DNA of 64,000 nucleotides. It comes from Mycolicibacterium sp. GF69 (lineage in GTDB: Bacteria; Actinomycetota; Actinomycetes; Mycobacteriales; Mycobacteriaceae). Position numbers and translations under genes: made by a program. Below, in pieces: positions 1 through 9,662 of this stretch (position 1 is its first letter; every line of letters begins with the position of its first letter). The notes under the pieces were generated by a model that did not search any database, was not told the DNA's origin, and saw only the letters and a program-made list of their open reading frames with translations. The stretch lies in assembly GCF_003284965.1 (NCBI RefSeq), contig NZ_QMEW01000009.1, positions 62,001 through 126,000 on the forward strand. The letters are read 5' to 3'.

Positions 1-1
1 G

Positions 2-748
2 ATCATCGAGCCAACGATCCGCGACATTGTGCGGGGCGCCCGCGGCGAGGTGGTCTCGGTGGGGTTCGTGATCTCGCTCTGGGCGGGATCGTCGGCGATC
101 TCGGCATTCGTCGACTCGATCACCGAGGCGCACGATCAGACGCCGCTGCGCCATCCGGTCCGGCAGCGGTTCTATGCACTAGGCCTCTACGTGGTCATGC
201 TGATCGGCGCGATCGTTGCTGCGCCGTTCATCGCGCTGGGCCCTCGAAAGATCGCCCAGTACCTACCCGACAGTTGGGAACACCTGCTGCGGTTCGGCTA
301 CTACCCGGTGCTCATCGCCGGGCTGGTTGTCGCGGTGAACATGCTCTACCGGGTGTCGCTGCCCAAGCCGCTGCCGTCACACCGGCTGCTGCTGGGCTCG
401 GTGCTCGCCACCGTGGTGTTCCTGTTGGCTACGTTCGGGTTGCGCTTCTACCTGACGTGGATCACGGCCACCGGTTACACCTACGGCGCGCTGGCGACGC
501 CGATCGCGTTCCTGCTGTTCGCGTTCTTCCTCGGGTTCGCGATCATGATCGGCGCCGAACTCAACGCCGCGATCCAGGAGGAGTGGCCGGCGTCTGCCAC
601 CCACGCGAAGCGGTTTCACTGGTGGCTGAAGGAGAAAGCCGAGACGCGCAACGGCGCCTCGGCCTCTCGGGCACCGGCAGCCGAGGCCGCACGCGAGCCA
701 CGTGAAAGCCGCGAGCCCGAGGCGGCGGCCGACGGGGCTACTTCTTGA
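2..748 (+). CDS. YihY/BrkB-family inner membrane protein, C-terminal part (Rv2707-like)
   Basis: The reading frame is open to the left edge, so the gene starts outside the window; 248 residues are visible. Four hydrophobic segments can be read (about residues 59-80, 100-118, 131-153 and 161-186), followed by a charged, Ala/Glu-rich cytoplasmic tail. The segment with GAELNAAIQEE after the last helix is typical of the YihY/UPF0761 (BrkB-like) family, whose members are multi-pass membrane proteins of unclear function; the old ribonuclease BN label for this family is wrong. Its position just upstream of the DUF3039-DUF3099-sigB block matches Rv2707. The stop overlaps the convergent DUF3039 gene by 11 nt. 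Confidence 0.85.
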   Translation: MIEPTIRDIVRGARGEVVSVGFVISLWAGSSAISAFVDSITEAHDQTPLRHPVRQRFYALGLYVVMLIGAIVAAPFIALGPRKIAQYLPDSWEHLLRFGYYPVLIAGLVVAVNMLYRVSLPKPLPSHRLLLGSVLATVVFLLATFGLRFYLTWITATGYTYGALATPIAFLLFAFFLGFAIMIGAELNAAIQEEWPASATHAKRFHWWLKEKAETRNGASASRAPAAEAAREPRESREPEAAADGATS

Positions 749-983
749 GCTGTTCGTAGATGCGCTTGCACTCCGGGCACACCGGCGAGCCCGGCTTGGC
801 CGACTTCGTCACCGGGAAAACCTCGCCGCACAGCGCGACGACATGGGTGCCCATCACCGCGCTCTCGGCGATCTTGTCCTTCTTGACGTAGTGGAAGTAC
901 TTCGGGGTATCGCTGTCGGTCCCGTCGTCGACGCGTTCGTCGGTGTCGGTGCGCTCGATCGTCTGGGTTTGCATGCCAACCAT
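738..983 (-). CDS. DUF3039 small zinc-ribbon-like protein (Rv2708c-like)
   Basis: An 81-residue acidic protein with a CGEVF turn and a C-terminal CPECK pair, so a small metal-binding knuckle is likely. Length and sequence fit DUF3039, a family found across actinobacteria with no assigned function. Two starts are possible: the ATG at 983 has GGG about 5 nt upstream and gives the expected length; the ATG at 974 has no ribosome site. It converges on the YihY gene, overlapping its end, and is divergent from the DUF3099 gene, with 57 nt between the two starts. Confidence 0.8.
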   Translation of the reverse strand: MVGMQTQTIERTDTDERVDDGTDSDTPKYFHYVKKDKIAESAVMGTHVVALCGEVFPVTKSAKPGSPVCPECKRIYEQLKK

Positions 984-1040
984 TTTGCCCGTTGCAAAAC
1001 CGGCCGGTACAGCGGCGCCGCAATGTGGAACAGTGGAGGT

Positions 1041-1454
1041 ATGAAACAAGGCCCCGAGCTGAGTTTCGACGACGACGGCCGGCCCGTCCTGATCACTCGT
1101 GCCGCCCCCGCCTACGAGGAACAGCACCGCCAACGGGTTCGCAAGTACCTGACCCTCATGTCGTTCCGGATCCCGGCACTCATACTCGCCGCGGTCGCTT
1201 ATGGCATCTGGCACAACGGCTTGATCTCGTTGGCGATTGTGGTGGTCTCGATACCGCTGCCGTGGATCGCCGTGCTCATCGCCAACGACCGTCCGCCGCG
1301 ACGAGCCGAGGAGCCGCGGCGTTACGACGGTCGGGACGGCACGCCCGCGTTCCCGGCCGCAGAACGGCCGGCCCTGGAGCATGGTTTCGAAGACGGCACG
1401 CAACCCCCGCCGCAACCCGAAGGACGCGCGCCCAACGGTGATGTTCCCAGCTGA
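1041..1454 (+). CDS. DUF3099 small membrane protein (Rv2709-like)
   Basis: A 137-residue protein with two adjacent transmembrane segments (about residues 40-57 and 61-81) and a hydrophilic, proline-rich C-terminus. The start is fixed by a GTGGAGG ribosome site directly upstream. The family (DUF3099) is conserved in actinobacteria and its job is unknown. It lies upstream of sigB in the same direction, but 147 nt and a separate sigB promoter stand between them. Confidence 0.8.
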   Translation: MKQGPELSFDDDGRPVLITRAAPAYEEQHRQRVRKYLTLMSFRIPALILAAVAYGIWHNGLISLAIVVVSIPLPWIAVLIANDRPPRRAEEPRRYDGRDGTPAFPAAERPALEHGFEDGTQPPPQPEGRAPNGDVPS

Positions 1455-1537
1455 GCCGCTTCTATCACTTTTCTAAGGACATTCTCAGGTCGTCGGCGAG
1501 AAACCGCTGATCAGAACGTGTGAACCAGCCAAAGGCT

Positions 1538-1565
1538 GGGAACTCTTTGAACCTCGTGGGCGTTG
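1538..1565 (+). promoter_or_regulatory. ECF-type (SigE/SigH-like) promoter of sigB
   Basis: GGGAAC (1538-1543) and CGTTG (1561-1565) are separated by 17 nt, the layout of mycobacterial SigE/SigH/SigL promoters. In M. tuberculosis sigB is known to be transcribed by stress ECF sigma factors. The 5' leader to the sigB start would be about 30 nt. Confidence 0.7.
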
Positions 1566-1601
1566 TAGCTCATGACAGTTCGACTTGATCAGGAGGCCGT
1601 C

Positions 1602-2561
1602 ATGGCAAATGCCAGCACCATCCGCGTCGACCAGGATCTGGACGCTCAGAGTCCAGCCGCTGACCTCGTGCGCGTGTACTTGAATGGGATTGGCAAAACG
1701 GCCTTGCTCAACGCCGCCGATGAGGTGGAACTCGCAAAGCGCATCGAGGCTGGGCTTTATGCCAAGCATCTGCTCGAAACGCGGAAGCGCTTGGGCGAGA
1801 ACCGCAAACGTGATCTTGGCGCAGTGGTGCGCGACGGCGAGGCAGCGCGGCGTCACTTGCTGGAAGCCAACCTGCGACTCGTGGTGTCGCTGGCGAAGCG
1901 CTACACAGGGCGAGGGATGCCGCTGCTCGATCTGATCCAGGAGGGCAACCTGGGTCTGATTCGGGCGATGGAAAAGTTCGACTACGCCAAAGGATTCAAG
2001 TTCTCGACTTACGCAACCTGGTGGATCCGGCAGGCGATCACCCGCGGTATGGCGGATCAGAGCCGCACGATCCGGTTGCCTGTGCACCTCGTCGAGCAGG
2101 TGAACAAGTTGGCTCGGATCAAGCGCGAGATGCACCAGAACCTCGGCCGGGAGGCGACGGATGAGGAACTGGCCGCCGAGTCTGGCATCCCGGTGGAGAA
2201 GATCACCGACCTGCTGGAGCACAGCCGCGACCCGGTAAGCCTCGACATGCCCGTGGGCAGCGACGAAGAAGCACCGCTGGGCGACTTCATCGAGGACGCG
2301 GAGGCGATGTCGGCCGAGAACGCTGTCATCTCCGAACTGCTGCACACCGACATCCGGCACGTGCTCGCCACGCTCGACGAACGCGAACAGCAGGTGATCC
2401 GGCTGCGCTTCGGCCTCGACGACGGCCAGCCCCGCACCCTCGATCAGATCGGCAAGCTGTTCGGGCTGTCGCGTGAGCGGGTTCGTCAGATCGAGCGCGA
2501 GGTCATGGCAAAGCTCCGCAACGGCGACCGCGCAGATCGATTGCGCTCGTACGCCAGCTAG
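1602..2561 (+). CDS. sigB: RNA polymerase sigma factor SigB (group 2)
   Basis: A 319-residue primary-like, non-essential sigma factor that redirects RNA polymerase in stationary phase and stress. Region 1.2 lies near the N-terminus, region 2 with the -10-reading [13 protein letters not shown] helix around residues 137-149, and the region 4 helix-turn-helix with [10 protein letters not shown] at 279-298, which reads the -35 element. It has no long N-terminal extension, which separates it from SigA. I chose ATG 1602 rather than the in-frame ATG 1572 because AGGAGG lies 5 nt upstream of 1602 and known SigB proteins begin there. It is driven by the ECF-type promoter upstream and followed by a hairpin terminator, so it is transcribed apart from ideR. 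Confidence 0.96.
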   Translation: MANASTIRVDQDLDAQSPAADLVRVYLNGIGKTALLNAADEVELAKRIEAGLYAKHLLETRKRLGENRKRDLGAVVRDGEAARRHLLEANLRLVVSLAKRYTGRGMPLLDLIQEGNLGLIRAMEKFDYAKGFKFSTYATWWIRQAITRGMADQSRTIRLPVHLVEQVNKLARIKREMHQNLGREATDEELAAESGIPVEKITDLLEHSRDPVSLDMPVGSDEEAPLGDFIEDAEAMSAENAVISELLHTDIRHVLATLDEREQQVIRLRFGLDDGQPRTLDQIGKLFGLSRERVRQIEREVMAKLRNGDRADRLRSYAS

Positions 2562-2569
2562 CACCCCAG

Positions 2570-2604
2570 ACAAGCCCGCCGACGGTTCGGTGGGCTTGTT
2601 TGTG
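2570..2604 (+). terminator. Rho-independent-like terminator after sigB
   Basis: An 11-nt stem (2570-2580 with 2589-2599, one mismatch) closes on an 8-nt loop and is followed by TTGTG. It sits 9 nt after the sigB stop and separates sigB from ideR. Confidence 0.65.
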
Positions 2605-2690
2605 CGCGGGGTGCATGCCGGCGTGGGCACCGCATGTAAGGCCACAGTTTGGCCAGCTAAGACGGTAGACTCGCGCTGACGGAGGGTGCC

Positions 2691-3386
2691 ATGAACGATC
2701 TTGTCGATACCACAGAGATGTACCTGCGGACCATCTACGACCTCGAGGAAGAGGGCGTGGTGCCGCTGCGCGCCCGCATCGCGGAGCGCCTCGATCAGAG
2801 TGGCCCCACCGTCAGCCAGACCGTGTCCCGCATGGAGCGCGACGGCCTGCTGCACGTCGCCGGCGACCGTCACCTCGAGCTCACCGACAAGGGCCGGGCC
2901 CTGGCCGTCGCCGTCATGCGCAAGCATCGACTGGCCGAGCGGCTGCTCGTCGATGTGATCGGGCTGCCCTGGGAAGAAGTCCACGCGGAGGCCTGCCGGT
3001 GGGAGCACGTGATGAGCGAGGACGTCGAACGTCGGCTCGTGCAGGTCCTCAACAACCCGACCACGTCGCCGTTCGGTAACCCGATCCCAGGTCTGTCGGA
3101 GCTGGGTCTGATCAGCACGTCGTCGGACGGCGACCGGTTGAACCTCGTCCGGTTGACCGAGCTGCCCGCCGGGATGCCCGTCGCAGTGGTGGTACGGCAG
3201 CTCACCGAGCACGTGCAGGGCGATGTCGACCTGATCGGCAGGCTCAAGGATGCCGGCGTGGTGCCGAACGCCCGAGTGACGGTACAGATCAACGACCACG
3301 GCGGGGTGATGATCGTGATCCCCGGTCACGAGCAGGTCGAGTTGCCCCATCAAATGGCGCACGCCGTCAAGGTCGAAAAGGTCTGA
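2691..3386 (+). CDS. ideR: Iron-dependent repressor IdeR (DtxR family)
   Basis: A 231-residue Fe(II)-activated DNA-binding regulator that represses siderophore genes and activates iron storage genes when iron is sufficient. The winged helix-turn-helix is residues 1-73, the dimerisation and metal domain 74-140, and an SH3-like domain follows. All expected metal ligands are visible: H79, E83 and H98 for site 1; M10, C102, E105 and H106 for site 2. The ATG has GGAGGG 5-10 nt upstream. It follows sigB but is separated by a terminator. Confidence 0.97.
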   Translation: MNDLVDTTEMYLRTIYDLEEEGVVPLRARIAERLDQSGPTVSQTVSRMERDGLLHVAGDRHLELTDKGRALAVAVMRKHRLAERLLVDVIGLPWEEVHAEACRWEHVMSEDVERRLVQVLNNPTTSPFGNPIPGLSELGLISTSSDGDRLNLVRLTELPAGMPVAVVVRQLTEHVQGDVDLIGRLKDAGVVPNARVTVQINDHGGVMIVIPGHEQVELPHQMAHAVKVEKV

Positions 3387-3398
3387 TTCGCCACGCGC

Positions 3399-3442
3399 GT
3401 GTCAGCCGGCCCGCCGGCCGGTGTCAGCCGGCCCGCCGGCCG
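3399..3442. repeat. 22-bp perfect tandem duplication across the DUF4192 stop codon
   Basis: Positions 3399-3420 and 3421-3442 are identical, and each copy has a TCA that reads as a stop on the minus strand. The inner copy supplies the stop in use at 3424-3426; the outer copy now lies between the two convergent genes. The unit is itself rich in GGCCGG/CCGGCC, which suggests replication slippage. Confidence 0.9.
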
Positions 3443-4464
3443 AAAACGCGCCTCGGCGGTAGCCGCACTCCCAGCTGATCGGCCAACCGGTAGCCCGTAG
3501 TGGCCAGCTCACGAATCTGCTCGGGTCGCAAGCCCGACTGCAGGGCCGTGTCCAACATGCCTGCCATCCGATGTGTGCCGTCGCAGCGCAGCGCAGCCTC
3601 CAGCGACACCCCGGCCAACGGACCGTCGCCGCGGGCGTAGGCCGAGAAGGCCAGCAACACCAGGGCTTCGGCTCGCCACGGTTCCGGCAGCCGCCGCGAC
3701 AGTTCCGCCCACAACGCCTCGGCCTGTGTCGCGCGTTCCCCGACGGCCAGCGCATACAGCGTGTCGCGCACCTGCAGGTCGGTCAGCGCGACCGCGATCC
3801 GGGCCAGCGTCGCATCGGGCAGTTCTTCACCGTCGCCGAGCCGGGCGGCCGCCGCCACGGCCTCCTCGATGTCGCGGCGTGCGTCGGACCCGGACCGGCC
3901 CGCCTGAACATCTTCGATGAGGTCGGCCAACGCCGCCGTACGGGCGGAATCGGTGGCGGCGATGACGTCCTGGAGTTCGGCACGGTGAGCGTAAAGCCTG
4001 CGCCCGTCCAGCACGGCCGCCATTGCAAGCGGCGACGCCGACGGGTCGTCCACGGTGCCCGAATCACCGCACCCGTCGGCACAGTGCCAGCGCCCGCCTG
4101 CGGCGACCCGGTCGACGATGTGCGCGGCAAGCAGTCCGATGCCCCGTTCGGCCAGGGTGTCCGCCAAGGTGGCGACGAGCTCGCGGTACTCGTCGTTGCA
4201 CAGTCGGCACCCGGCGCCGTCCTCGTCGACGATGACGGCGATCGCCGCATCCGGTCGCGCCGCCGCGGCCACCTCGGCGATGTGGTCGATCGATTCGGTC
4301 AACTCGTCGTCGAGGTCCACGCGCATCACGCAGCCCATCGCGCCGCGGTCCACGGTCACGAGTACGAGCGACTTCTCCGGCACGAAGCCTAGAACAGCGG
4401 GCAGCGCGGCGATCAGGACCGCCGGGCGGTTCAGGTGGAAATCGGGTGATGGTGAGGTCGTCAT
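3424..4464 (-). CDS. DUF4192 conserved protein (Rv2712c-like)
   Basis: A 346-residue soluble protein with the DUF4192 opening ([20 protein letters not shown]). The family is common in actinobacteria and has no established function. I chose the ATG at 4464, preceded by GGGAAGG, over the upstream in-frame ATG at 4536, because the extra 24 residues are not family-like. The last codons lie in a 22-bp tandem duplication. It is divergent from sthA with about 170 nt between the starts. Confidence 0.85.
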   Translation of the reverse strand: MTTSPSPDFHLNRPAVLIAALPAVLGFVPEKSLVLVTVDRGAMGCVMRVDLDDELTESIDHIAEVAAAARPDAAIAVIVDEDGAGCRLCNDEYRELVATLADTLAERGIGLLAAHIVDRVAAGGRWHCADGCGDSGTVDDPSASPLAMAAVLDGRRLYAHRAELQDVIAATDSARTAALADLIEDVQAGRSGSDARRDIEEAVAAAARLGDGEELPDATLARIAVALTDLQVRDTLYALAVGERATQAEALWAELSRRLPEPWRAEALVLLAFSAYARGDGPLAGVSLEAALRCDGTHRMAGMLDTALQSGLRPEQIRELATTGYRLADQLGVRLPPRRVFGRRAG

Positions 4465-4635
4465 GGGGCGACCTTCCCCGCCGGCTCGGACGACAATCGC
4501 CTGTCGGCGGCCGTGGCCCGCGATCCTGTGGACCAATTCGAGGTTGGGGATGAATTCAGCTCCGGTTCGGGCCAGTCGGGGTGCGGATTCCGGTCAACCG
4601 GCGTACACCTTGTTGCTATGGCTGTCGTGGGTTCC

Positions 4636-6039
4636 ATGGAGTACGACCTCGTCGTCATCGGTTCCGGCCCAGGCGGGCAGAAAGCCGCGATCGCAGCGGC
4701 GAAGCTCGGCAAGACAGTCGCAGTGATCGAGCGCGGACGGATGCTGGGCGGTGTCTGCGTGAACACCGGGACTATCCCGTCCAAAACGCTGCGGGAAGCG
4801 GTGGTGTACCTAACCGGCATGAGCCAGCGCGAGCTGTACGGCACCAGCTACCGGGTCAAGGAGAAAATCACCCCCGCCGACCTGCTGGCGCGCACCAGCC
4901 ACGTGATCGGCAAGGAGCAGGACGTCGTCCGCTCACAGCTGATGCGCAACCGGATCGACCTCATCCAGGGCCACGGCCGGTTCATCGACCCACACACCCT
5001 GCTGGTCGAGGAGCCCGCCCGCGGCGAGCGCACCACCGTCAGCGGCGATTACGTCCTGATCGCCACCGGCACCAAACCGGCCCGGCCGGCCGGCGTCGAG
5101 TTCGACGAGGATCGCGTGCTGGACTCCGACGGGATCCTCGACCTCAAATCCCTGCCCACGACGATGGTCGTGGTCGGTGCGGGCGTGATCGGCATCGAGT
5201 ACGCGTCCATGTTCGCCGCGCTCGGCACCAAGGTCACCGTGGTGGAGAAGCGCGACACCATGCTGGACTTCTGCGACCGCGAGGTCGTGGAGGCGTTGAA
5301 ATTCCACCTGCGCGACCTCGCAGTGACATTCCGCATGGGCGAGGAGGTGACCGCCGTCGACGTCGGTTCGGCCGGAACCGTCACCACGCTGGCCAGCGGC
5401 AAGCAGATCCCCGCCGAGACTGTCATGTACTCGGCGGGCCGGCAGGGCTGGACCGAACACCTCGACCTGGCGAGTGCCGGCCTTCAGGCCGACGAGCGCG
5501 GGCGCATCGCCGTCGACAGCAACTTCCAGACCAGAGTCGACCACATCTACGCCGTGGGCGACGTCATCGGCTTCCCGGCGCTGGCCGCCACCTCGATGGA
5601 TCAGGGCCGCCTGGCGGCCTACCACGCGTTCGGTGAGCCGGCCAAGGGCATGACCGACCTGCAGCCGATCGGCATCTATTCGATCCCCGAGGTGTCCTAC
5701 GTGGGGGCCACCGAGGTCGAACTGACCCGTAACGCGATCCCCTACGAAGTCGGGGTGTCGCGCTACCGCGAGTTGGCCCGAGGCCAGATCGCCGGCGACT
5801 CCTACGGCATGCTCAAGCTGCTGGTTTCGACCGACGACCTGAAGTTGCTGGGCGTGCACATCTTCGGCACCAGCGCCACCGAGATGGTGCACATCGGCCA
5901 GGCCATCATGGGCTGCGGCGGCACCATCGAGTACCTTGTCGACGCCGTGTTCAACTATCCGACCTTCTCCGAGGCCTACAAGGTCGCGGCACTGGACGTG
6001 ATGAACAAGCTGCGGGCTCTCAAACAGTTCCGCGACTAA
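4636..6039 (+). CDS. sthA: Soluble pyridine nucleotide transhydrogenase (SthA-type)
   Basis: A 467-residue FAD flavoprotein that interconverts NADPH and NADH in the cytoplasm. The FAD-binding [10 protein letters not shown] motif is near residue 10, and the NAD-binding [10 protein letters not shown] motif lies in the middle. The active-site region reads [11 protein letters not shown]: the second redox cysteine of the dihydrolipoyl dehydrogenase family is replaced by Thr, which is diagnostic of transhydrogenases and argues against a lipoamide dehydrogenase. The C-terminal dimerisation domain ([15 protein letters not shown]) is complete. The start at MEYDLVVIG fits relatives; ATG 4618 is an in-frame alternative and neither has a strong ribosome site. 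Confidence 0.93.
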   Translation: MEYDLVVIGSGPGGQKAAIAAAKLGKTVAVIERGRMLGGVCVNTGTIPSKTLREAVVYLTGMSQRELYGTSYRVKEKITPADLLARTSHVIGKEQDVVRSQLMRNRIDLIQGHGRFIDPHTLLVEEPARGERTTVSGDYVLIATGTKPARPAGVEFDEDRVLDSDGILDLKSLPTTMVVVGAGVIGIEYASMFAALGTKVTVVEKRDTMLDFCDREVVEALKFHLRDLAVTFRMGEEVTAVDVGSAGTVTTLASGKQIPAETVMYSAGRQGWTEHLDLASAGLQADERGRIAVDSNFQTRVDHIYAVGDVIGFPALAATSMDQGRLAAYHAFGEPAKGMTDLQPIGIYSIPEVSYVGATEVELTRNAIPYEVGVSRYRELARGQIAGDSYGMLKLLVSTDDLKLLGVHIFGTSATEMVHIGQAIMGCGGTIEYLVDAVFNYPTFSEAYKVAALDVMNKLRALKQFRD

Positions 6040-6087
6040 CCGACCGGCAAACATTTCGGTCGCTTTGGGCATGGGATGCCCGGCAAC

Positions 6088-6114
6088 GGGAACGCAACGT
6101 GCGCGAGACTAGTT
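6088..6114 (+). promoter_or_regulatory. Possible ECF-type promoter of the PAC2 gene
   Basis: GGGAAC (6088-6093) and GTT (6112-6114) have the same 18-nt separation as in the sigB promoter, but the base before GTT is A, not C. The site lies in the 130-nt gap after sthA, which also holds a small hairpin at 6067-6081. I see nothing else in this gap. Confidence 0.4.
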
Positions 6115-6169
6115 GTCACTGGTACTAAGACATTTACGGTCTGGCACCACCGCGAGGAGGCGAGGCTCG

Positions 6170-7168
6170 ATGGCTGACAGCCGCGAGAACCCGGGGCACC
6201 CCGAACAGCACTACCAGCCGGAACAATCCGGGATGTACGAGTTGGAATTCCCCGCGCCCCAGCTGTCGTCGAACGACGGCCGGGGGCCGGTGCTCATTCA
6301 TGCGCTCGAGGGTTTCTCCGATGCCGGGCACGCCATCCGGTTGGCCGCCCAGCACCTGAAGGACACCCTCGACACCGAATTGGTCGCGTCGTTCGCGATC
6401 GACGAACTACTGGACTACCGGTCCCGACGTCCGTTGATGACGTTCAAGACCGACCACTTCACCCACTACGAGGACCCCGAACTCAACCTGTACGCGATGC
6501 GCGACAGCCTCGGCACCCCCTTCCTGCTTCTCGCCGGGCTCGAACCCGACCTGCGCTGGGAGCGGTTCGTCACCGCGGTGCGGCTGCTGGCCGAACGCCT
6601 CGACGTCCGCCGAGTGGTCGGCCTGGGCACGATCCCGATGGCCGTACCACACACCCGGCCGATCACGATGACGGCCCACTCGAGCGACAAGGAGCTCATC
6701 GCCGACCATCAGCCGTGGGTCGGAGAGGTGCAGGTTCCCGCCAGTGTGTCGAACCTGCTCGAATTCCGGATGTCGCAGCACGGACAGGAGGCGGTCGGCT
6801 TCACCGTGCACGTGCCGCATTACCTGGCTCAGACCGACTACCCCGCGGCGGCAGAAGCGTTGCTTGCCGAGGTGGCCAGGACCGCCTCGCTCAACATTCC
6901 GCTCGACGCGCTGGGCGCTGCGGGCGCGGAGGTCTTGACCAAGATCAACGACCAGGTCGAGCAGAGCCCCGAGGTCGCGCAGGTGGTGTCCGCTCTCGAG
7001 CGCCAGTACGACGCCTTCGTCGCAGCGCAGGAGAACCGGTCGCTGCTCGCCAGCGACGAGGACTTGCCCAGCGGCGAAGAGCTCGGCGCCGAGTTCGAGC
7101 GTTTCCTGGCCCAGCAGGCCGAGAAGAAGTCCAAGGATCGATTCCAGGACGGGGAAGACGCCGGGTAA
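6170..7168 (+). CDS. PAC2-family protein (proteasome assembly chaperone-like, Rv2714-like)
   Basis: A 332-residue soluble protein. The core from about residue 25 (MYELEFPAP, ALEGFSDAGHA) to 260 matches the PAC2 fold, named after an archaeal/eukaryotic proteasome chaperone. Actinobacterial members are conserved but their partner is unproven. The C-terminal 70 residues are charged and partly coiled (EFERFLAQQAEKKSKDR). A GAGGAGG ribosome site precedes the ATG at 6170; the open frame further upstream has no such site. Confidence 0.85.
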   Translation: MADSRENPGHPEQHYQPEQSGMYELEFPAPQLSSNDGRGPVLIHALEGFSDAGHAIRLAAQHLKDTLDTELVASFAIDELLDYRSRRPLMTFKTDHFTHYEDPELNLYAMRDSLGTPFLLLAGLEPDLRWERFVTAVRLLAERLDVRRVVGLGTIPMAVPHTRPITMTAHSSDKELIADHQPWVGEVQVPASVSNLLEFRMSQHGQEAVGFTVHVPHYLAQTDYPAAAEALLAEVARTASLNIPLDALGAAGAEVLTKINDQVEQSPEVAQVVSALERQYDAFVAAQENRSLLASDEDLPSGEELGAEFERFLAQQAEKKSKDRFQDGEDAG

Positions 7169-7221
7169 CGCACGTCACCAAATACGGGTGTCAATGAAGA
7201 GCGGGCTTCCCGACGGCCCGC

Positions 7222-7227
7222 TAAGTT
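7222..7227 (+). promoter_or_regulatory. Leaderless -10 element (TAAGTT)
   Basis: TAAGTT ends 6 nt before the ATG at 7234 and there is no ribosome site, which fits a transcript that starts at the start codon. Confidence 0.5.
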
Positions 7228-7233
7228 GACGCA

Positions 7234-8256
7234 ATGCCCGCGCGAAAGCCGAACCTGCGCCCGGTACGGGACCTGACGCCGACCCTGCAGTTCCGCACCA
7301 TCCACGGGTACCGGCGGGCCTACCGGGTAGTGGGCTCTGGCCCCGCGATCCTGCTCATCCACGGCATCGGCGACAACTCCACCACGTGGGAGACGGTGCA
7401 GTCGAAACTCGCGCAGCGGTTCACGGTCATCGCACCGGATCTGCTGGGCCACGGCAAGTCCGACAAACCGCGCGCCGACTATTCGGTAGCCGCCTATGCC
7501 AACGGGATGCGCGATCTTTTGACCGTGCTCGACGTCGACCGGGTCACGGTCGTCGGCCATTCACTCGGCGGCGGGGTGGCCATGCAGTTCGCGTACCAGT
7601 TCCCCCAGCTGGTCGACCGGCTCATCCTGGTCGGCGCGGGCGGCGTGACCAAAGACGTCAACATCGCGCTGCGGTTCGCCTCGCTGCCGATGGGCAGCGA
7701 AGCGCTGGCGCTGCTACGCCTGCCGTTCGTGCTCCCGACTCTGCAGGCGATCGGGCGGGTCGCAGGCGGGATGTTCGGGTCGACTGGCCTGGGCCGAGAC
7801 CTGCCTCAGGTACTGCGCATTCTCAACGACCTACCCGAACCCACCGCGTCCTCGGCATTCGCCCGCACACTGCGCGCAGTCGTCGACTGGCGCGGCCAGG
7901 TAGTGACCATGCTCGACCGCTGTTACTTGACGCAATCCGTTCCCGTACAACTGATTTGGGGCAGTTGCGACGCCGTGATCCCGGTCAGTCACGCCCGGAT
8001 GGCCCACGCTGCGATGCCGGGTTCCCGACTGGAAATCTTCGATGGCTCCGGTCATTTCCCGTTCCACGACGATCCGGACCGTTTCGTCGAGGTGGTCGAG
8101 AAGTTCATCTGCGGCACCGAACCGGCGGCGTACGACCAGGAGTATCTGCGCGGACTGTTACGAGCCGGCACCAACGAGGGCACGATCTCCGGTTCGGTCG
8201 ATACGCTTGTCGCGGTGCTCGGCGCCCTGGGCGCCGACGAGCGCAGCGCGACCTGA
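7234..8256 (+). CDS. Alpha/beta-fold hydrolase (Rv2715-like)
   Basis: A 340-residue hydrolase with the oxyanion HGIGDNST segment near residue 47, the nucleophile elbow GHSLGGG (Ser near residue 111), an acid residue in the late WGSCDAVIP strand and the catalytic His in GSGHFPFHD. Length and sequence agree with Rv2715. The substrate is not known; a lid insertion between the elbow and the acid suggests a small hydrophobic ester, epoxide or lactone. It appears to have a leaderless start. Confidence 0.88.
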   Translation: MPARKPNLRPVRDLTPTLQFRTIHGYRRAYRVVGSGPAILLIHGIGDNSTTWETVQSKLAQRFTVIAPDLLGHGKSDKPRADYSVAAYANGMRDLLTVLDVDRVTVVGHSLGGGVAMQFAYQFPQLVDRLILVGAGGVTKDVNIALRFASLPMGSEALALLRLPFVLPTLQAIGRVAGGMFGSTGLGRDLPQVLRILNDLPEPTASSAFARTLRAVVDWRGQVVTMLDRCYLTQSVPVQLIWGSCDAVIPVSHARMAHAAMPGSRLEIFDGSGHFPFHDDPDRFVEVVEKFICGTEPAAYDQEYLRGLLRAGTNEGTISGSVDTLVAVLGALGADERSAT

Positions 8257-8310
8257 GCGAGCGCGGCGCGGCCCGGACGTAGGACCGACCGCGTGATCGC
8301 GGATACGAAG

Positions 8311-8316
8311 TAGCAT
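8311..8316 (+). promoter_or_regulatory. Leaderless -10 element (TAGCAT)
   Basis: TAGCAT ends 7 nt before the ATG at 8324, with no ribosome site between them. Confidence 0.45.
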
Positions 8317-8323
8317 CGGCCCC

Positions 8324-9010
8324 ATGGCGATCGATGTGACGGTGCTGCGAGTCTTCACCGACCCGGACAGCAACCACGGAAACCCTCTGGGCGTTGTCGA
8401 CGCCAGCACCGTCGACCCCGATGACCGGCAGCGGATAGCCACTCATTTGGGTTACAGCGAAACCATATTCGTCGATAGACCAGCGCCCGGCACGAACACT
8501 GCGCACGTCCGCATCCATACGCCCACCGTCGAATTACCGTTCGCGGGGCATCCCACCGTCGGCGCTGCATGGTGGCTCCGCCAGCAGGGCACTCCCGTAC
8601 ATACGCTGAGCGTTCCGGCCGGCATCGTGCAGGTGGCCTACACCGACGAACTGACCTCAGTGCAGGCGCGCGCGGAATGGGCGCCCGAATTCGCCATCCA
8701 TGATGTTGCCTCTGTCGACGAGCTCCTCGCGCTCGACCCGTCTGACTACCCCGACGACATCAACCACTACCTGTGGACATGGGCCGACCGGGAGCAGGGG
8801 GTGCTGCGCTCGCGGATGTTCGCGACCGATCTGGGCGTGCCCGAGGACGAGGCGACCGGGTCGGCCGCGGTGCGGATCACCGACTACCTGAGCCGCGACC
8901 TGACGATCGTGCAGGGCAAGGGGTCGCACATTCACACGGAGTGGAGTCCTGAGGGCTGGGTGCGCATCTCCGGTCGCGTGGCCGACGACGGCACTAAGCA
9001 GATCGATTGA
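8324..9010 (+). CDS. PhzF-family isomerase-like protein (Rv2716-like)
   Basis: A 228-residue protein with the diaminopimelate-epimerase-like fold of PhzF. The conserved YSETIFV segment near residue 45 carries the catalytic Glu, and [12 protein letters not shown] and the ATGSAAV loop are also present. PhzF enzymes isomerise trans-2,3-dihydro-3-hydroxyanthranilate in phenazine synthesis, but there are no phenazine genes here and most family members have unknown substrates. It is shorter than the typical 260-280 residues but similar to the M. tuberculosis protein. It converges on nrdR with only 21 nt between; the gene Rv2717c found here in M. tuberculosis is absent. Confidence 0.85.
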   Translation: MAIDVTVLRVFTDPDSNHGNPLGVVDASTVDPDDRQRIATHLGYSETIFVDRPAPGTNTAHVRIHTPTVELPFAGHPTVGAAWWLRQQGTPVHTLSVPAGIVQVAYTDELTSVQARAEWAPEFAIHDVASVDELLALDPSDYPDDINHYLWTWADREQGVLRSRMFATDLGVPEDEATGSAAVRITDYLSRDLTIVQGKGSHIHTEWSPEGWVRISGRVADDGTKQID

Positions 9011-9031
9011 GCGAGCGGCCCCGAAGCTGGA

Positions 9032-9502
9032 TCAGCTGGCGGTCGGCTGCGGCGAGTTGCGGTGCGCCCGCAGGGCCTCGATCTCTCGCTCGAAGTCCTC
9101 GGCTGAGGTGAATCCGCGATACACCGAGGCGAAGCGCAGGTAGGCCACTTCATCGAGGTCACGCAACGGTCCCAGGATGGCCAATCCCACCTCGTTACTG
9201 GGCACTTCGGGCGAACCGCCCGCGCGCACGGCGTCCTCGACCTGCTGGGCCAGCAGGTTCAGCGCATCGTCGTCGACCTGCCTGCCCTGACAGGCCCGAC
9301 GCACGCCCTTGACGACCTTCTCCCGGCTGAACGGTTCGGTGACGCCGCTGCGTTTGACGACAGCCAGCACCGCGGTCTCCACTGTGGTGAACCGGCGTCC
9401 ACATTCCGGGCATGAGCGCCGCCGCCGAATCGCCTGGCCTTCGTCGGTTTCGCGGGAATCCACCACGCGCGAGTCGGGGTGACGACAGAACGGACAATGC
9501 AT
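9032..9502 (-). CDS. nrdR: Transcriptional repressor NrdR
   Basis: A 156-residue regulator that senses ATP/dATP and represses ribonucleotide reductase genes. The N-terminal zinc ribbon has C3/C6 (CPFC) and C31/C34 (CPEC), and an ATP-cone domain follows from about residue 46. The ATG at 9502 is the true start: AAGGAG lies 6 nt upstream and the protein then begins MHCPFC as in all NrdR proteins. In M. tuberculosis it also lies beside the LysM/lexA pair. Confidence 0.96.
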   Translation of the reverse strand: MHCPFCRHPDSRVVDSRETDEGQAIRRRRSCPECGRRFTTVETAVLAVVKRSGVTEPFSREKVVKGVRRACQGRQVDDDALNLLAQQVEDAVRAGGSPEVPSNEVGLAILGPLRDLDEVAYLRFASVYRGFTSAEDFEREIEALRAHRNSPQPTAS

Positions 9503-9662
9503 CACCGCTCCTTCGCCACGCCAACAAACGACCAACTCGAACCTCTCTGAGCGTACCCGCGGCGCCGTGGGAACGCCCAGCACCGGCCTCATTGGCACAT
9601 ACCCGAACGACTTGTCGGCGAACATATCTGTGCAGCAAGCTCTTTGATCCGACCGACGGGTG

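Noticed and set aside
1485..3362. 625-codon open frame on the minus strand opposite sigB and ideR
   Set aside because: It is a shadow of high-GC codon bias: both plus-strand genes are certain, and the product has no family features.
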